Counted from the first letter of the stretch, positions 8,582-18,196 are shown. The stretch is DNA of 64,000 nucleotides from PALSA-1006 sp963733265 (GCA_963733265.1 CAVTCF010000001.1:930001-994000); one strand, 5' to 3'. The notes: generated by a model not told the origin, from the letters alone. Translations and numbers: made by a program.

Positions 8582-8776
8582 CTACTTTGTTTGTTCATCT
8601 ACTGCCTTTCGTTGTTCTTCATCATGTTTCTGTTGTTCCGGGGCGACAGCTTTGGCTTTGTTGAGTGCTTCGCGTTGTTCAGCAAACAGTTTCGGGGGAG
8701 GCGTTTTGTCACTGTTGCTTGGGCTGCATGCACTAAGCAGTAGAAGTGCGCAAAAAGTGGTGAGGCGGACGATCAT
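8582..8776 (-). CDS. Small lipoprotein
   Basis: A 64-residue product with a signal peptide and lipobox LLSAC (Cys near residue 17) followed by a charged, Gln/Glu/Lys-rich helix. The start ATG at 8776 is preceded on the minus strand by a GGAG-like site. The function is unknown; size and composition resemble small entericidin- or Lpp-like lipoproteins without clear homology. Confidence 0.65.
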   Translation of the reverse strand: MIVRLTTFCALLLLSACSPSNSDKTPPPKLFAEQREALNKAKAVAPEQQKHDEEQRKAVDEQTK

Positions 8777-8859
8777 GATTTTCTCCTTGGGGAAACTGTA
8801 GAAATCAAATTACGTGAAAAAGTCCGGGAAGAATAGTAAAGCCCCTAAAGTGATTATGT

Positions 8860-10098
8860 TTAATAGATCTCATTATCTTGATCATGCCCGTGTTTTTTGT
8901 ACAAGGCTGTCATGATGCCTGATAACAAAAGCCCGAACACGATAATAATGGTGTAGATGCCAAAGTCTAACTTGTCCATGACAGCATACAGGGCGAGCAT
9001 CACGAAGATGCACATGTTCTCGTTGAAGTTTTGAACTGCAATGGAACTGCCGGACCCCATCAACAAGTGGCCGCGATGTTGTAGCAGTGCGTTCATTGGT
9101 ACAACGAAAAATCCACCCATGGCACCGACAGCGATGAGCAAGAGCACGGCAATGAAAGGGGAATGAATCAAGGGCATCGATAACACAACAACCCCCATGC
9201 TAATACCGACCGGTAAAACTTTTACGGCATGGCCGATTTTGACATAACGTGCGGCCAAAACAGAGCCGAGTGCGATGCCAATCGCAACCCAGGCAGTGAG
9301 TTTTGCAGCTTCTCCAATATTGTAATTCAAGGCGACGCCAGCCCATGCCAACACAATCAGGCGCAAGCTTGCGCCTGTTCCCCAGAATAGGGTAGTAACC
9401 GCAAGCGATACTTGTCCCAACGGATCTTTCCACAGCAATTTGAAACAGTGCGTAAATTCTTTTATCAAGAACAAAGGGTTGTTGCTGAACGGCGTATGGT
9501 CAATCGGCAGGTGCGGGATATATAAGTTGAACAGGCTGGCCAAAATATAGAGTCCGGCGACGATAGAGATTGCGAGTTCGGGGGCGGTATCAATGCCGGT
9601 ATCAATGAACGGGACATCCCACCATTTCAACATTTCTCCGGCAATATTCGGGCTGATGAGCAAACCGCCGACTACTGCACCGAGCACGATGGCAGCCACG
9701 GTTAGACCTTCCATCCAACTATTCGCGAACACCAGTTTTTCCGGAGGCAGAAATTCGGTCAAAATGCCGTATTTCGCCGGAGAGTACGCAGCGGCACCAA
9801 ATCCAACCAAGCCATAAGCGATAAGCGGATTGAGGCCAAATAGCATGCACAGACACCCGACCAGTTTAATGCTGTTGCTAATAAACATCACGCGTCCCTT
9901 GGGCAGGGAATCGGAAAATGCGCCAACAAATGGCGCCAAAATAATGTAGGAAACGACAAAAGACTCTTGTAATAGAGGTGTATGCCAGCTTGGTGCATTC
10001 ACCTGTTGCAGAAGGGCGATAGCGGCGAACAGTAATACGTTGTCTGCAAGCGCGGAGAAAAACTGGGCAGAGAGAATGATATAGAAGCCGCGTTTCAT
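8860..10098 (-). CDS. lplT: Lysophospholipid transporter LplT (MFS)
   Basis: Inner-membrane flippase of the major facilitator superfamily that imports lysophospholipids for reacylation. The 412 residues form about twelve membrane segments and begin MKRGFYIILSAQFFSALADN, the typical LplT N-terminus. In many bacteria it is fused to or next to the acyltransferase Aas; that partner is not in this window. It is divergent from alr. Confidence 0.88.
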   Translation of the reverse strand: MKRGFYIILSAQFFSALADNVLLFAAIALLQQVNAPSWHTPLLQESFVVSYIILAPFVGAFSDSLPKGRVMFISNSIKLVGCLCMLFGLNPLIAYGLVGFGAAAYSPAKYGILTEFLPPEKLVFANSWMEGLTVAAIVLGAVVGGLLISPNIAGEMLKWWDVPFIDTGIDTAPELAISIVAGLYILASLFNLYIPHLPIDHTPFSNNPLFLIKEFTHCFKLLWKDPLGQVSLAVTTLFWGTGASLRLIVLAWAGVALNYNIGEAAKLTAWVAIGIALGSVLAARYVKIGHAVKVLPVGISMGVVVLSMPLIHSPFIAVLLLIAVGAMGGFFVVPMNALLQHRGHLLMGSGSSIAVQNFNENMCIFVMLALYAVMDKLDFGIYTIIIVFGLLLSGIMTALYKKHGHDQDNEIY

Positions 10099-10249
10099 TA
10101 GAAGAAGCTGTTTTTTTGGAAGGCGTTTTATAACATGAAATAGGAGATGCGTCCTATAATTTAGTTTGGTTGCCTATTCATTTTATAGCGTACCTGATTT
10201 GAGGGCTGGTATCATTCGCCTTCTTTTTTATGTCCGCAACCCCGCATTT

Positions 10250-11311
10250 ATGCCTCGTCCGATACACGCACACATTGATCTTGATGCTCTAAAAAATAAT
10301 TTGCGCACTGCGCAACGCTTGACTTCCAGCCGTATCATGGCGGTGATTAAAGCCAATGCTTACGGGCATGGTTTGTTGCCTGTTGCCGGGGCGCTGGCAG
10401 AAGCGGAAGGTGTCGCGCTGCTGGATGTGCATGACGCGGCACAATTGCGCGAAGCGGGCAGCCGTCAAACTATTTTGCTGTTGGAAGGATTTTTTTCGCT
10501 CGAAGACTTGCAACTGATCGCCGAATACGATCTGGCGACTGTTATTCATAATGAACAGCAATTGGCCAGTCTGGATGCGTATCCCCGACGCGGCACTTTG
10601 CAAGTGTGGCTCAAAATTAACAGCGGCATGAACCGTCTGGGCTTTTTTCCGGAAGAAATTCCGGCAGTGATGGAGCGTCTCAAGTCTCATCCCGCCGTGC
10701 GCAACGTGACTTTGATGACGCATTTTTCCCATGCGGATGAAGCCGCGGGTGTTGTGACGCAACTTGACCGGTTTAATAAGCTTGCCTCCGGGTATCACAC
10801 CGCCCGTTCGATGGCGAATTCTGCGGCTTTTTTGCGCTATCCTGCCACGCACGGAGACTGGGTTCGTCCCGGAATCATGCTTTATGGCGCATCGCCGTTT
10901 GCCGATACGAGTGCGCAACAAATAGGTTTAAAGCCAGTGATGACACTCAGCAGCCAGATTATTTCTATACGAGATATAAAGGCAGGCGAGACAGTCGGTT
11001 ATGCCGGTTTGTTTCGGGCCGAGAGAGCCACGCGAATCGGCGTTGTGGCGTGCGGTTATGCCGATGGCTATCCGCGTCATGCCCCATCCGGCACGCCTCT
11101 GCTCGTTAACGGACAGCGTACCGGCACAATAGGTCGCGTGTCGATGGATATGCTCGGTGTTGATTTAAGCAATGTCGCGGGGGCGCAAATCGGCAGCCGG
11201 GTCGTACTGTGGGGCGATGGCATGCCGGTAGAAGAAGTGGCGCAGGCAGCGGGGACGGTCAGCTATGAACTGTTATGTGCGGTCACCGCACGAGTACCGC
11301 TGGGGTATTAA
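10250..11311 (+). CDS. alr: Alanine racemase
   Basis: PLP enzyme converting L- to D-alanine for peptidoglycan. The PLP lysine lies in VIKANAYGHG near residue 34 and the second catalytic base, a tyrosine, in CGYADGYPR. The start chosen is ATG 10250, giving MPRPIHAHIDLDAL and 353 residues; an upstream TTG at 10166 would add 28 residues unlike the family. The neighbouring lplT on the other strand is a common arrangement in betaproteobacteria. Confidence 0.95.
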   Translation: MPRPIHAHIDLDALKNNLRTAQRLTSSRIMAVIKANAYGHGLLPVAGALAEAEGVALLDVHDAAQLREAGSRQTILLLEGFFSLEDLQLIAEYDLATVIHNEQQLASLDAYPRRGTLQVWLKINSGMNRLGFFPEEIPAVMERLKSHPAVRNVTLMTHFSHADEAAGVVTQLDRFNKLASGYHTARSMANSAAFLRYPATHGDWVRPGIMLYGASPFADTSAQQIGLKPVMTLSSQIISIRDIKAGETVGYAGLFRAERATRIGVVACGYADGYPRHAPSGTPLLVNGQRTGTIGRVSMDMLGVDLSNVAGAQIGSRVVLWGDGMPVEEVAQAAGTVSYELLCAVTARVPLGY

Positions 11312-11339
11312 TTTGATATTGGGACTTTAAGGAGTCGTT

Positions 11340-12014
11340 GTGAATCTGGCTTTATTCGATTTGGACAATACGTTGTTGAGTGGCGATAGCGATTTTGAGT
11401 GGTCGCAATTTCTGGTTGAGCAAGGCGTGCTGGATCGTGAATCATTCGAGGCCAAAAACTTGGCGTTCTTCGAACAATACAAGGCGGGGACCTTGAATAT
11501 TTATGAGTTTCTGGATTTTCAATTAAAGCCGCTGGCTCATCATGCGCGTAAAGTGCTGGATGAGTGGCATGACGATTTCATGCGCATCAAGGTTCGTCCG
11601 ATGATGGGAGCGAAAGCACGTACACTGGTGGACAAGCATCGTGAGGCGGGCGATATTTGTGTGATTATAACGGCGACCAATAGCTTTGTTACAGCCCCTA
11701 TCGCACGCGAGTTTGGAGTGGACAACTTGATTGGCACCGACCCCGAACAAATTAATGGCGAATTCACCGGGAATGTGGCGGGTGTCCCCAGCTTTCGCGA
11801 AGGCAAGATTACCCGCTTGGAAAGCTGGATGGCAGAGCGCGGATGGAGTTGGTCGAGCTTCGCCGAGACAACTTTTTATAGCGACTCACTAAATGACTTG
11901 CCGCTACTCGCCAAAGTAAAAAATCCCGTGGCGGTCGATCCTGATGCAACGTTGAGAAAACATGCGGAACTGCATGGCTGGAAGATCATTTCCTTAAGAG
12001 CAAACGGCGGATAA
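11340..12014 (+). CDS. HAD-superfamily phosphatase (subclass IB, SerB-like)
   Basis: A 224-residue haloacid dehalogenase-type phosphatase. Motif I is LFDLDNTLLSGDSD near residue 5, motif II is ITATNSF, and motif III/IV is FYSDSLNDLPLL. The subfamily includes phosphoserine phosphatase-like and lysophosphatidate phosphatase-like enzymes, so the substrate is uncertain. The start is GTG 11340 with AAGGAG six bases upstream. It lies 28 bases downstream of alr and may be co-transcribed. Confidence 0.9.
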   Translation: MNLALFDLDNTLLSGDSDFEWSQFLVEQGVLDRESFEAKNLAFFEQYKAGTLNIYEFLDFQLKPLAHHARKVLDEWHDDFMRIKVRPMMGAKARTLVDKHREAGDICVIITATNSFVTAPIAREFGVDNLIGTDPEQINGEFTGNVAGVPSFREGKITRLESWMAERGWSWSSFAETTFYSDSLNDLPLLAKVKNPVAVDPDATLRKHAELHGWKIISLRANGG

Positions 12015-12047
12015 CTTACAAGCTGCTCACAAAAATAGTTGAAAAAG

Positions 12048-12077
12048 AAGCCCTGTTTAAATGACTAGGCTTTTTTC
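12048..12077 (+). terminator. Probable rho-independent terminator after the HAD gene
   Basis: AAGCC at 12048-12052 can pair with GGCTT at 12068-12072, and a T6 run follows. The stem is short and the loop long, so this is a moderate-quality candidate for ending the alr-HAD transcript. Confidence 0.45.
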
Positions 12078-12256
12078 TATCTAGAACTTAAGGCATCTCT
12101 CGGAGGTAAAACGGACAGATGAGTTAGTAACTGCAAACAGCCCGTTCCTAACCCACAGCAGAAATTCAATATTGAAATTAGGTGGCCTGTAAGCAGTCAT
12201 ATTTGCTGGCAACTAATCGAGATATTAACGAAATTCAAATTTTCAAAATTTGAGAT

Positions 12257-12630
12257 TTAGCTCTGTTTTAAAAGCGCCTCAAACTCTTCAATTAGGACAG
12301 GCTTGCTGAAAAGATATCCTTGATATGCCTTGCAGCCGTTATCCTTGAGAAATTTTAATTGAGCCTGTGTTCCCCCTCTGCAATCACATTCAGACTGAAG
12401 TTGTTCGCCAGATAAATGATTGTCTGCACCGCAACTGCATCGTTAAGGTCAACGGTGATGTCACCAATAAAGCTCAGGTCAATTTTGATTTGATCCAGCA
12501 GCAACCGCTTTAAGTAAGCAAGGAAGCATAGCCGGTACAAAATCATCAAGCGGCAATCTAACCCCCATCGCCTTAAACCTGTGTATCTTGGAGATAGCAT
12601 CGGTCACATCATTAAGCACGCATAACGGCA
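12257..12630 (-). pseudogene. Remnant of an EAL-domain (c-di-GMP phosphodiesterase-like) gene
   Basis: Three pieces in different minus-strand frames read in EAL order: DVTDAISKIHRFKAMGVRLPLDDF (motif LDDFG, here frameshifted after the F), then LLLDQIKIDLSFIGDI and NNFSLNVIAEG, then KFLKDNGCKAYQGYLFSKP to a TAA at 12257-12259. At least two frameshifts, near 12525 and 12365, and the missing catalytic EVL half show that it is dead. The stretch 12015-12256 holds nothing else recognisable. Confidence 0.8.
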
Positions 12631-12699
12631 ACAAGCACAAAAGCGCAACATGTGCGGTGACGAACAGTAATACTGTATTGAGACTATCAATATGCAGCA

Positions 12700-13710
12700 A
12701 TGAACGGAACTTACATAGGACGACTATCAGAACGCGACCCTCTGCACGGTTATCTCCAGCGTGACATTCAGCCGCAGATCAGTGCTGCCTCTGGCGATTC
12801 AACCTACCGTGTATTCAAACTCAATGCGTCAAACGATGTGTATTTGTATGAAGACCGCAACACCGGTTCAAAAGTCATAGGCAAGTTTTTTCTTTCAGCC
12901 AGAAAAAAAGACGCCGTTAAGGCTGCCACACGACTGACGCGCGAATTCGACAATCTCAGCATGATGCGCGACTACGGTCAGACAGGATATCCACACCATG
13001 TCGTCAAGCCGCTCGGTCGAAATTATTCGATGAACGCTCTTTTGGTCACCGAATACTGCGATGGTGAGTTACTCAGCGAAGCGATATTGGAGGCGATTCG
13101 AACGGGTGAGTATGGCAATCTCTATCACAAACTAACCGCTCTCGCGTACTTCCTGGCGTCCTTTCACAATCGGACAGCCAACGGGATGGGAGTCGAATTT
13201 AATGAAGATTGCGATTATATGGATCGTCTGGTTATCAAGCTGTTTCAAAACCATACTATTGGCAGAGGCGAGGCGCGCGAGTTGTACTGGTTGCGCGATC
13301 AGTGGCGCAATCAATCGAGAATGTGGGAAGACCAGAAGGTGCTTGTGCATGGAGACGCAACACCCGAGAACTTCAGGTTCGGTGTTGGATTAAAGGTAAT
13401 GGCGTTCGACCTGGAGAGAACCAGATACGCTGACCGTGTGTTCGACACAGGCCGCATCGCCGGAGAGCTGAAGCATTTTTTCATGCGCGCTACAGGTAAC
13501 CAATATGCCGCTGAGCCATTCATCGGCCACTTCCTTTGGGAGTATGCCTGCCACTTCCCAAACCGAGATAGCGCCTTTCAATCGATTACCGGCAGGACAC
13601 CGTTTTATATGGGGATTACCCTGCTGCGTATTGCGCGTAATAGCTGGGTTGATCCTGAACACCGACATCGGCTGATCAGTGAAGCAAAAGAATGCCTGAG
13701 GAGATATTAG
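12700..13710 (+). CDS. Aminoglycoside phosphotransferase-like (APH/choline kinase fold) protein
   Basis: A 336-residue small-molecule kinase of the APH family. The catalytic loop reads LVHGDATPENF (Brenner-type HGD...N, near residues 215-225) and the metal-binding Asp is in MAFDLERTRYADR; an N-terminal lobe carries a lysine in VIGKFFLSARKK. The substrate is unknown; it need not be an antibiotic. It is followed without a gap by a HAD hydrolase and a pyruvate kinase-like gene, so a role in accessory phosphometabolite handling is a reasonable inference. Confidence 0.8.
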   Translation: MNGTYIGRLSERDPLHGYLQRDIQPQISAASGDSTYRVFKLNASNDVYLYEDRNTGSKVIGKFFLSARKKDAVKAATRLTREFDNLSMMRDYGQTGYPHHVVKPLGRNYSMNALLVTEYCDGELLSEAILEAIRTGEYGNLYHKLTALAYFLASFHNRTANGMGVEFNEDCDYMDRLVIKLFQNHTIGRGEARELYWLRDQWRNQSRMWEDQKVLVHGDATPENFRFGVGLKVMAFDLERTRYADRVFDTGRIAGELKHFFMRATGNQYAAEPFIGHFLWEYACHFPNRDSAFQSITGRTPFYMGITLLRIARNSWVDPEHRHRLISEAKECLRRY

Positions 13711-14466
13711 ATGATCATCAAAGGCATTATTTTCGATATCAATGGCACGCTAACTGATATCAACACTAATGAATGGCTTGACGATGTGTTTCGTGTCATC
13801 GGCAATCTGTTGTCCTACCAGGGGATTTTGCTAGCCCCTAATGCGGTGAAGGAACAGTATTTTCAAATCATGAAGGATCAGCGTGCCGCACATGCGGAAC
13901 TTCATCCTGAATTCGATGCCGTTGGCATTTTTCGCAAGATGGTTACTCAGCACGCAACGGACTTCACACACAGTCTACCGGCTGAAAAGTTAGAACAGCT
14001 TCCAATATTTCTTGCCGAGACATACCGTGCCGCTTCGCGCTTTCGCTTGCAGCTCTACCCTGGAGTATTGGATACCCTTAGGCAACTCCAACCCAAATAT
14101 CATCTTGCCGCGATTACCGATGCTCAAGTTGCGTATGCCCTTCCAGAATTAAACGCTGTTGGGCTTTCAGGTATTTTTAGCCCAATCGTTGTCTCGGGTA
14201 GCTTTGGTTATCGTAAGCCGGATGAACGCCTGTTCAGCAAAGTTTTGGCAACCATGAAAATGCAGGCATCAGAAGTGCTGTTCATCGGGAACGACATGTA
14301 TCGCGATGTTTTTGGTGCGCAGAAATCTGGAATGAAAACAGTCTTTTTTAAGTCGAACCAAGGTGCTCAGGAAAAGGCTGGCATCAAACCGGATTACATT
14401 ATTTACAGTTTTCCTGAATTACTAAACGCTGTCCAGTTCTTCGAGGACAGTCATGAGACAAACTAA
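13711..14466 (+). CDS. HAD-superfamily hydrolase with modified motif I
   Basis: A 251-residue HAD protein with a helical cap. Motif I reads FDINGTLTD: the nucleophile D9 is present but the usual second Asp, the general acid/base, is Asn at position 11. Motif II is ITDAQ, motif III includes YRKPDERLF and motif IV VLFIGNDMYRD. It starts directly at the APH stop and overlaps the next gene by 14 bases, so the three are one operon. The changed motif suggests altered chemistry or a non-phosphatase role. Confidence 0.85.
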   Translation: MIIKGIIFDINGTLTDINTNEWLDDVFRVIGNLLSYQGILLAPNAVKEQYFQIMKDQRAAHAELHPEFDAVGIFRKMVTQHATDFTHSLPAEKLEQLPIFLAETYRAASRFRLQLYPGVLDTLRQLQPKYHLAAITDAQVAYALPELNAVGLSGIFSPIVVSGSFGYRKPDERLFSKVLATMKMQASEVLFIGNDMYRDVFGAQKSGMKTVFFKSNQGAQEKAGIKPDYIIYSFPELLNAVQFFEDSHETN

Positions 14467-16369
14467 TAATAGAAGAACAAAGGCTGCTGTTTTAGACAAA
14501 TCGGTGTACAAATCTCTCGTCGAACAGTTATGGTCTTTGCGCAAGTGCATGCAAGAACAAGAATCAGTCTTGGCACCCTGGTTAGTCGGAGTTGATCCCA
14601 GCTATAGTGCGAGCGCTCGCAATTTTGCACATTATCTTGCGTTACGCCATGCTGACCGGCGACCGTTACAGGAGACCCTAGACCAGATCGGAGTGTCCTC
14701 CCTCGGGCGGGCCGAGTCGAATGTTCTTTCCAATCTTGACAAGGTTCTTGGTATTCTTCTTCAACTGGCTGAGGAACCTTGGCAATCCCATTGCAAGGAC
14801 GAACCTGCCAGCATTCAGAGCAGCCGTAAGATGCTGGAACAGCATACGACAGCTTTACTTGGCCCGCTTCCTCAGGGAAGAGCAGTACGCCTCATGGTCA
14901 CGATGCCGTCGGAAGCAGCAAGAAATTTTGGTTTGGTGCGGCAACTGGTTGACTCCGGCATGGATATCGCCCGCATCAATTGTGCTCATGATAGTGCCAC
15001 CGAGTGGAGAGCTATGGCAACGAACGTGCGCCGTTCGGCTGAGTCGGCAGACAAATCGGTGCGAATACTGATGGATTTGGGGGGACCGAAATTACGCACA
15101 GGTTCAATCGCCAATGACCCTGCCGTACTCAAATTGCGACCGCAGAGAGACGAGTTCGGCAGAGTGCTGACTAACGCACAAGTCGGACTTAGACCCGCCG
15201 GAGCAACCATGCCAGTAGTTGGTGCCGCAGCTCACTTTGGCGTAAATGCTGGCTGGCTGGCCCGACTTAAAGCTGGAGACCACCTTGATTTCACCGACGC
15301 ATCAGGTGCGGATCGCAGCCTTGTGGTGGTTCATCGGGAAGACGATGGAGTGCTGGCTGAATGTGCGCGTACAGCATATCTAATAACGGAAACTAGAATC
15401 AAACGTCGACACAAAGGAGTTGGCCGACGTTCAACGCATCTATACGACCTGCCTTGCCAAGAAGGGATGTTGCACTTGGATCGTGGAAGTCACCTGCGCT
15501 TGACCCGAGATGGTAAAGGCGAGTCCTCTTCCGAGGAAATCGAAAAACGGCAACATGTACTCCCGTCCATCTCATGTACCTTGCCTGAAATATTTGAGCA
15601 AGTAAGTGTTGGTGAAAGGATATGGTTTGACGATGGTCGAATCGGTGGCGTAATCCGTCGCACAGAACGCGATTGGCTGGATATAGAAATTACACATGCC
15701 CGAGACAATGGAGAAAAACTTGCGGGCGACAAGGGTATCAACTTACCGGATAGCCAGCTCAACTTGCCGGCACTGACCAAAAAAGATTGCGATGACTTGG
15801 CCGTTGTGGTTAAGTTAGCCGATCTGGTTGGCCTTTCATTTGTACAACGAGCCAGCGACATTGAAAGTCTGCGATCGCACTTGCGTGACCTAGGCGCACC
15901 GGATCTCGGAATCATGCTCAAGATCGAGACCCGCCGCAGCTTCGAAAATCTGCCTGAATTACTGTTCTCGGTCATGGGCAACAAGGCTGCGGGTGTAATG
16001 ATTGCACGTGGCGACCTGGCCGTTGAGTGTGGTTACGAACGGCTTGCAGAGGTTCAAGAAGAAATTCTCTGGGCTACCGAGGCTGCTCATATCCCCGTAA
16101 TCTGGGCCACCCAAGTTCTAGAGACTTTAGCAAAAACCGGACTCCCTTCCCGCGCTGAGATTACTGATGCAGCCATGGGCGAGCGTGCAGAATGCGTGAT
16201 GCTCAACAAGGGGCCACACATTCAGGAAGCTATGCGCACTCTCAACGACATTTTGCGTCGCATGCAGTCTCATCATGACAAGAAGCGACCATTGTTGCGT
16301 GCGCTACACTCCTGGATATCGACACCGAAAGTTAATTCTTCATCGAAAATATCGATTGCTTCGAACTGA
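14453..16369 (+). CDS. Divergent pyruvate kinase-like protein
   Basis: A 638-residue protein whose catalytic core resembles pyruvate kinase: MDIARINCAHDSA (substrate/metal site), LMDLGGPKLRTG, VGLSFVQRASD, IMLKIET (catalytic Lys), VMIARGDLAVE and the ATQVLE...PSRAEITDAA block. It differs in having about 130 extra N-terminal residues, a much enlarged central B-domain region (residues about 215-400) and no C-terminal allosteric domain. The active-site residues are kept, so phosphoenolpyruvate/ADP chemistry is plausible, but substrate and regulation may differ. It overlaps the HAD gene. Confidence 0.85.
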   Translation: MRQTNNRRTKAAVLDKSVYKSLVEQLWSLRKCMQEQESVLAPWLVGVDPSYSASARNFAHYLALRHADRRPLQETLDQIGVSSLGRAESNVLSNLDKVLGILLQLAEEPWQSHCKDEPASIQSSRKMLEQHTTALLGPLPQGRAVRLMVTMPSEAARNFGLVRQLVDSGMDIARINCAHDSATEWRAMATNVRRSAESADKSVRILMDLGGPKLRTGSIANDPAVLKLRPQRDEFGRVLTNAQVGLRPAGATMPVVGAAAHFGVNAGWLARLKAGDHLDFTDASGADRSLVVVHREDDGVLAECARTAYLITETRIKRRHKGVGRRSTHLYDLPCQEGMLHLDRGSHLRLTRDGKGESSSEEIEKRQHVLPSISCTLPEIFEQVSVGERIWFDDGRIGGVIRRTERDWLDIEITHARDNGEKLAGDKGINLPDSQLNLPALTKKDCDDLAVVVKLADLVGLSFVQRASDIESLRSHLRDLGAPDLGIMLKIETRRSFENLPELLFSVMGNKAAGVMIARGDLAVECGYERLAEVQEEILWATEAAHIPVIWATQVLETLAKTGLPSRAEITDAAMGERAECVMLNKGPHIQEAMRTLNDILRRMQSHHDKKRPLLRALHSWISTPKVNSSSKISIASN

Positions 16370-16415
16370 CTTTTTAGCAACAAAATACAGTTCAATCGGA
16401 CAGCATAGAATCATA

Positions 16416-17294
16416 ATGAAAATTAAGTCTAAAGATTTCAGAGTACAGAAAGGCGACAAGGTCAAACTAAACAAATGGCCTACGTTAATCAAGCCAATTT
16501 ATAAGTTGAAGAACCAATATCAAGAAATTCTGGAAAAGCAGGTGGGCGAATTAAGTTCCCAGCAAGAACTTCACTACGCCTCCAGTCGTTATGCAATATT
16601 GCTGATTTTTCAAGCCATGGATGCTGCGGGCAAAGATGGCATCATTAGGCACGTGTTGTCTGGAATAAATCCACAGGGCTGTCAGGTGTTCAGCTTCAAA
16701 CATCCCAGCCCACAAGAGTTGGAGCATGATTTTTTGTGGCGCACTATGCTGTCGCTCCCGGAACGAGGACGAATTGGAATTTTTAACCGATCCTATTATG
16801 AGGAGGTCTTGATCGTTCGTGTACACCCCGAGATTCTACTGGCTGAAAATATTCCAGATTCATTGCTCAATAAAAAAATGGTCTGGCAAGAACGCTATCA
16901 CTCTATCGTGGATTATGAAAAACATCTCCACCGAAACGGTACAAGGATCATAAAAGTTTTCCTGCATCTTTCGAAAGAAGAGCAGCGCAAAAGATTTATT
17001 GCTCGAATCGACGATCCGAAAAAGAACTGGAAATTTTCGCTCGGAGATTTTGAGGAACGAAAATACTGGGAGCAATATATGCGGATTTATGAAGAATGTC
17101 TGACTGCAACCAGTTCGAGAAATGCGCCATGGCATATTGTTCCTGCCGATGATAAGGAGAATGCGAGATTAATAGTTTCTCAGATTATTCTCGACACATT
17201 TAAGACTCTCAAAATGGCCTACCCTAAGCCTACTGTTAAACACAAGCTGGAATTACAGAAAGTTTTACATCAGCTTTTGAATGAGGGGAAATGA
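16416..17294 (+). CDS. ppk2: Polyphosphate kinase 2 family protein
   Basis: Kinase transferring phosphate between polyphosphate and nucleotides. Walker-A-like FQAMDAAGKDG, the FKHPSPQE region and the RIGIFNRSYYEEVL Walker-B segment are all present in 292 residues, the normal length of one-domain PPK2. ATG 16416 was chosen, giving MKIKSKDFRV; the longer frame from 16275 overlaps the previous gene. Whether it prefers ADP, AMP or GDP (class I-III) cannot be decided by eye. It sits in an energy-metabolism block with pyruvate kinase, phosphoglycerate mutase and the N-ATPase. Confidence 0.9.
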   Translation: MKIKSKDFRVQKGDKVKLNKWPTLIKPIYKLKNQYQEILEKQVGELSSQQELHYASSRYAILLIFQAMDAAGKDGIIRHVLSGINPQGCQVFSFKHPSPQELEHDFLWRTMLSLPERGRIGIFNRSYYEEVLIVRVHPEILLAENIPDSLLNKKMVWQERYHSIVDYEKHLHRNGTRIIKVFLHLSKEEQRKRFIARIDDPKKNWKFSLGDFEERKYWEQYMRIYEECLTATSSRNAPWHIVPADDKENARLIVSQIILDTFKTLKMAYPKPTVKHKLELQKVLHQLLNEGK

Positions 17295-17398
17295 CATCAC
17301 ATTACCGATTGATGCAGAATAGATCAGCTATTATTTTAATTTTTGGATTTGTGTGGATTGCAGACTCTATGGCGGGTGACTAAATTGCGTTTATTTGC

Positions 17399-18190
17399 TT
17401 AAAGTTTCTCTTCCATCAGAACTTTAGGTGGTTCATGGCTGGCACTGGTCCTCATCGCGACTTCTACTCGTTCTACATCAGCAAGATAATAGTGGCGAAT
17501 CGGTCTCATATCCTCGTCCAGTTCATACACCAAGGGGATGCCGGTAGGAATATTCATTTCGACGATATCAGCATCGGACATGTTGTCGAGATACTTAACA
17601 AGCGCTCGTAGGCTATTGCCATGTGCAACAATCAACACGCTCTTGCCAGAGCGAACCGCTGGCATAATGTGCTCAAGCCAGTATGGCAGGAAGCGCGCTA
17701 AAGTATCCCTCAAACACTCCGTGTCAGGTATCTCATTCGGACTTAGCTCGCGATAACGTGCATCGAGTCGGGGATGGCGCGGATCATCTAATTTCAATGC
17801 TGGAGGGCGGGAGTCGTAACTTCGTCGCCAGAGTTCGACTTGCGCTGCACCGAATTTATTTACCATATCGGATTTGTTCAGCCCTTGCAGGGCACCATAA
17901 TGCCGTTCGTTCAATCGCCAGTCCCGATAAACGGGGATCCACATCAACTCCATATTGTCTAGCACCAGCCACAGCGTCCTTATAGCGCGCTTCAACACTG
18001 AAGTGAATGCGATGTCAAAAGTTAGCCGATGCTCTTTAAGAATATGTCCGGCTTCAATTCCCTCTGCTTTGCCTTGTTCGGATAGATCAACGTCCGTCCA
18101 TCCGGTAAAGAGATTTTTCTTGTTCCATATACTTTCTCCATGCCGCAATAGAACGATTCGACGGATAGAGTTTGGTTGCTGGCTTTTCAT
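17399..18190 (-). CDS. gpmA: 2,3-bisphosphoglycerate-dependent phosphoglycerate mutase
   Basis: Glycolytic/gluconeogenic enzyme interconverting 3- and 2-phosphoglycerate. The catalytic phosphohistidine is H17 in LLRHGESIWN; LNERHYGALQG and the second His in VAHGNSLR follow. At 263 residues it is slightly longer than the usual 248 and ends in a polar tail. It starts six bases after the mtfA stop, so the two are probably co-transcribed on the minus strand. Confidence 0.94.
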   Translation of the reverse strand: MKSQQPNSIRRIVLLRHGESIWNKKNLFTGWTDVDLSEQGKAEGIEAGHILKEHRLTFDIAFTSVLKRAIRTLWLVLDNMELMWIPVYRDWRLNERHYGALQGLNKSDMVNKFGAAQVELWRRSYDSRPPALKLDDPRHPRLDARYRELSPNEIPDTECLRDTLARFLPYWLEHIMPAVRSGKSVLIVAHGNSLRALVKYLDNMSDADIVEMNIPTGIPLVYELDEDMRPIRHYYLADVERVEVAMRTSASHEPPKVLMEEKL

Positions 18191-18196
18191 TGGGCG

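Noticed and set aside
8496..8801. A 101-codon plus-strand frame
   Set aside because: Antisense to the small lipoprotein, which has a lipobox and a plausible ribosome-binding site.
10166..10249. Longer start for alanine racemase
   Set aside because: The added 28 residues do not match the family and begin at a TTG without a ribosome-binding site.
16275..16415. N-terminal extension of the PPK2 frame
   Set aside because: It overlaps the end of the pyruvate kinase-like gene, and its residues do not resemble PPK2; ATG 16416 gives the normal length.
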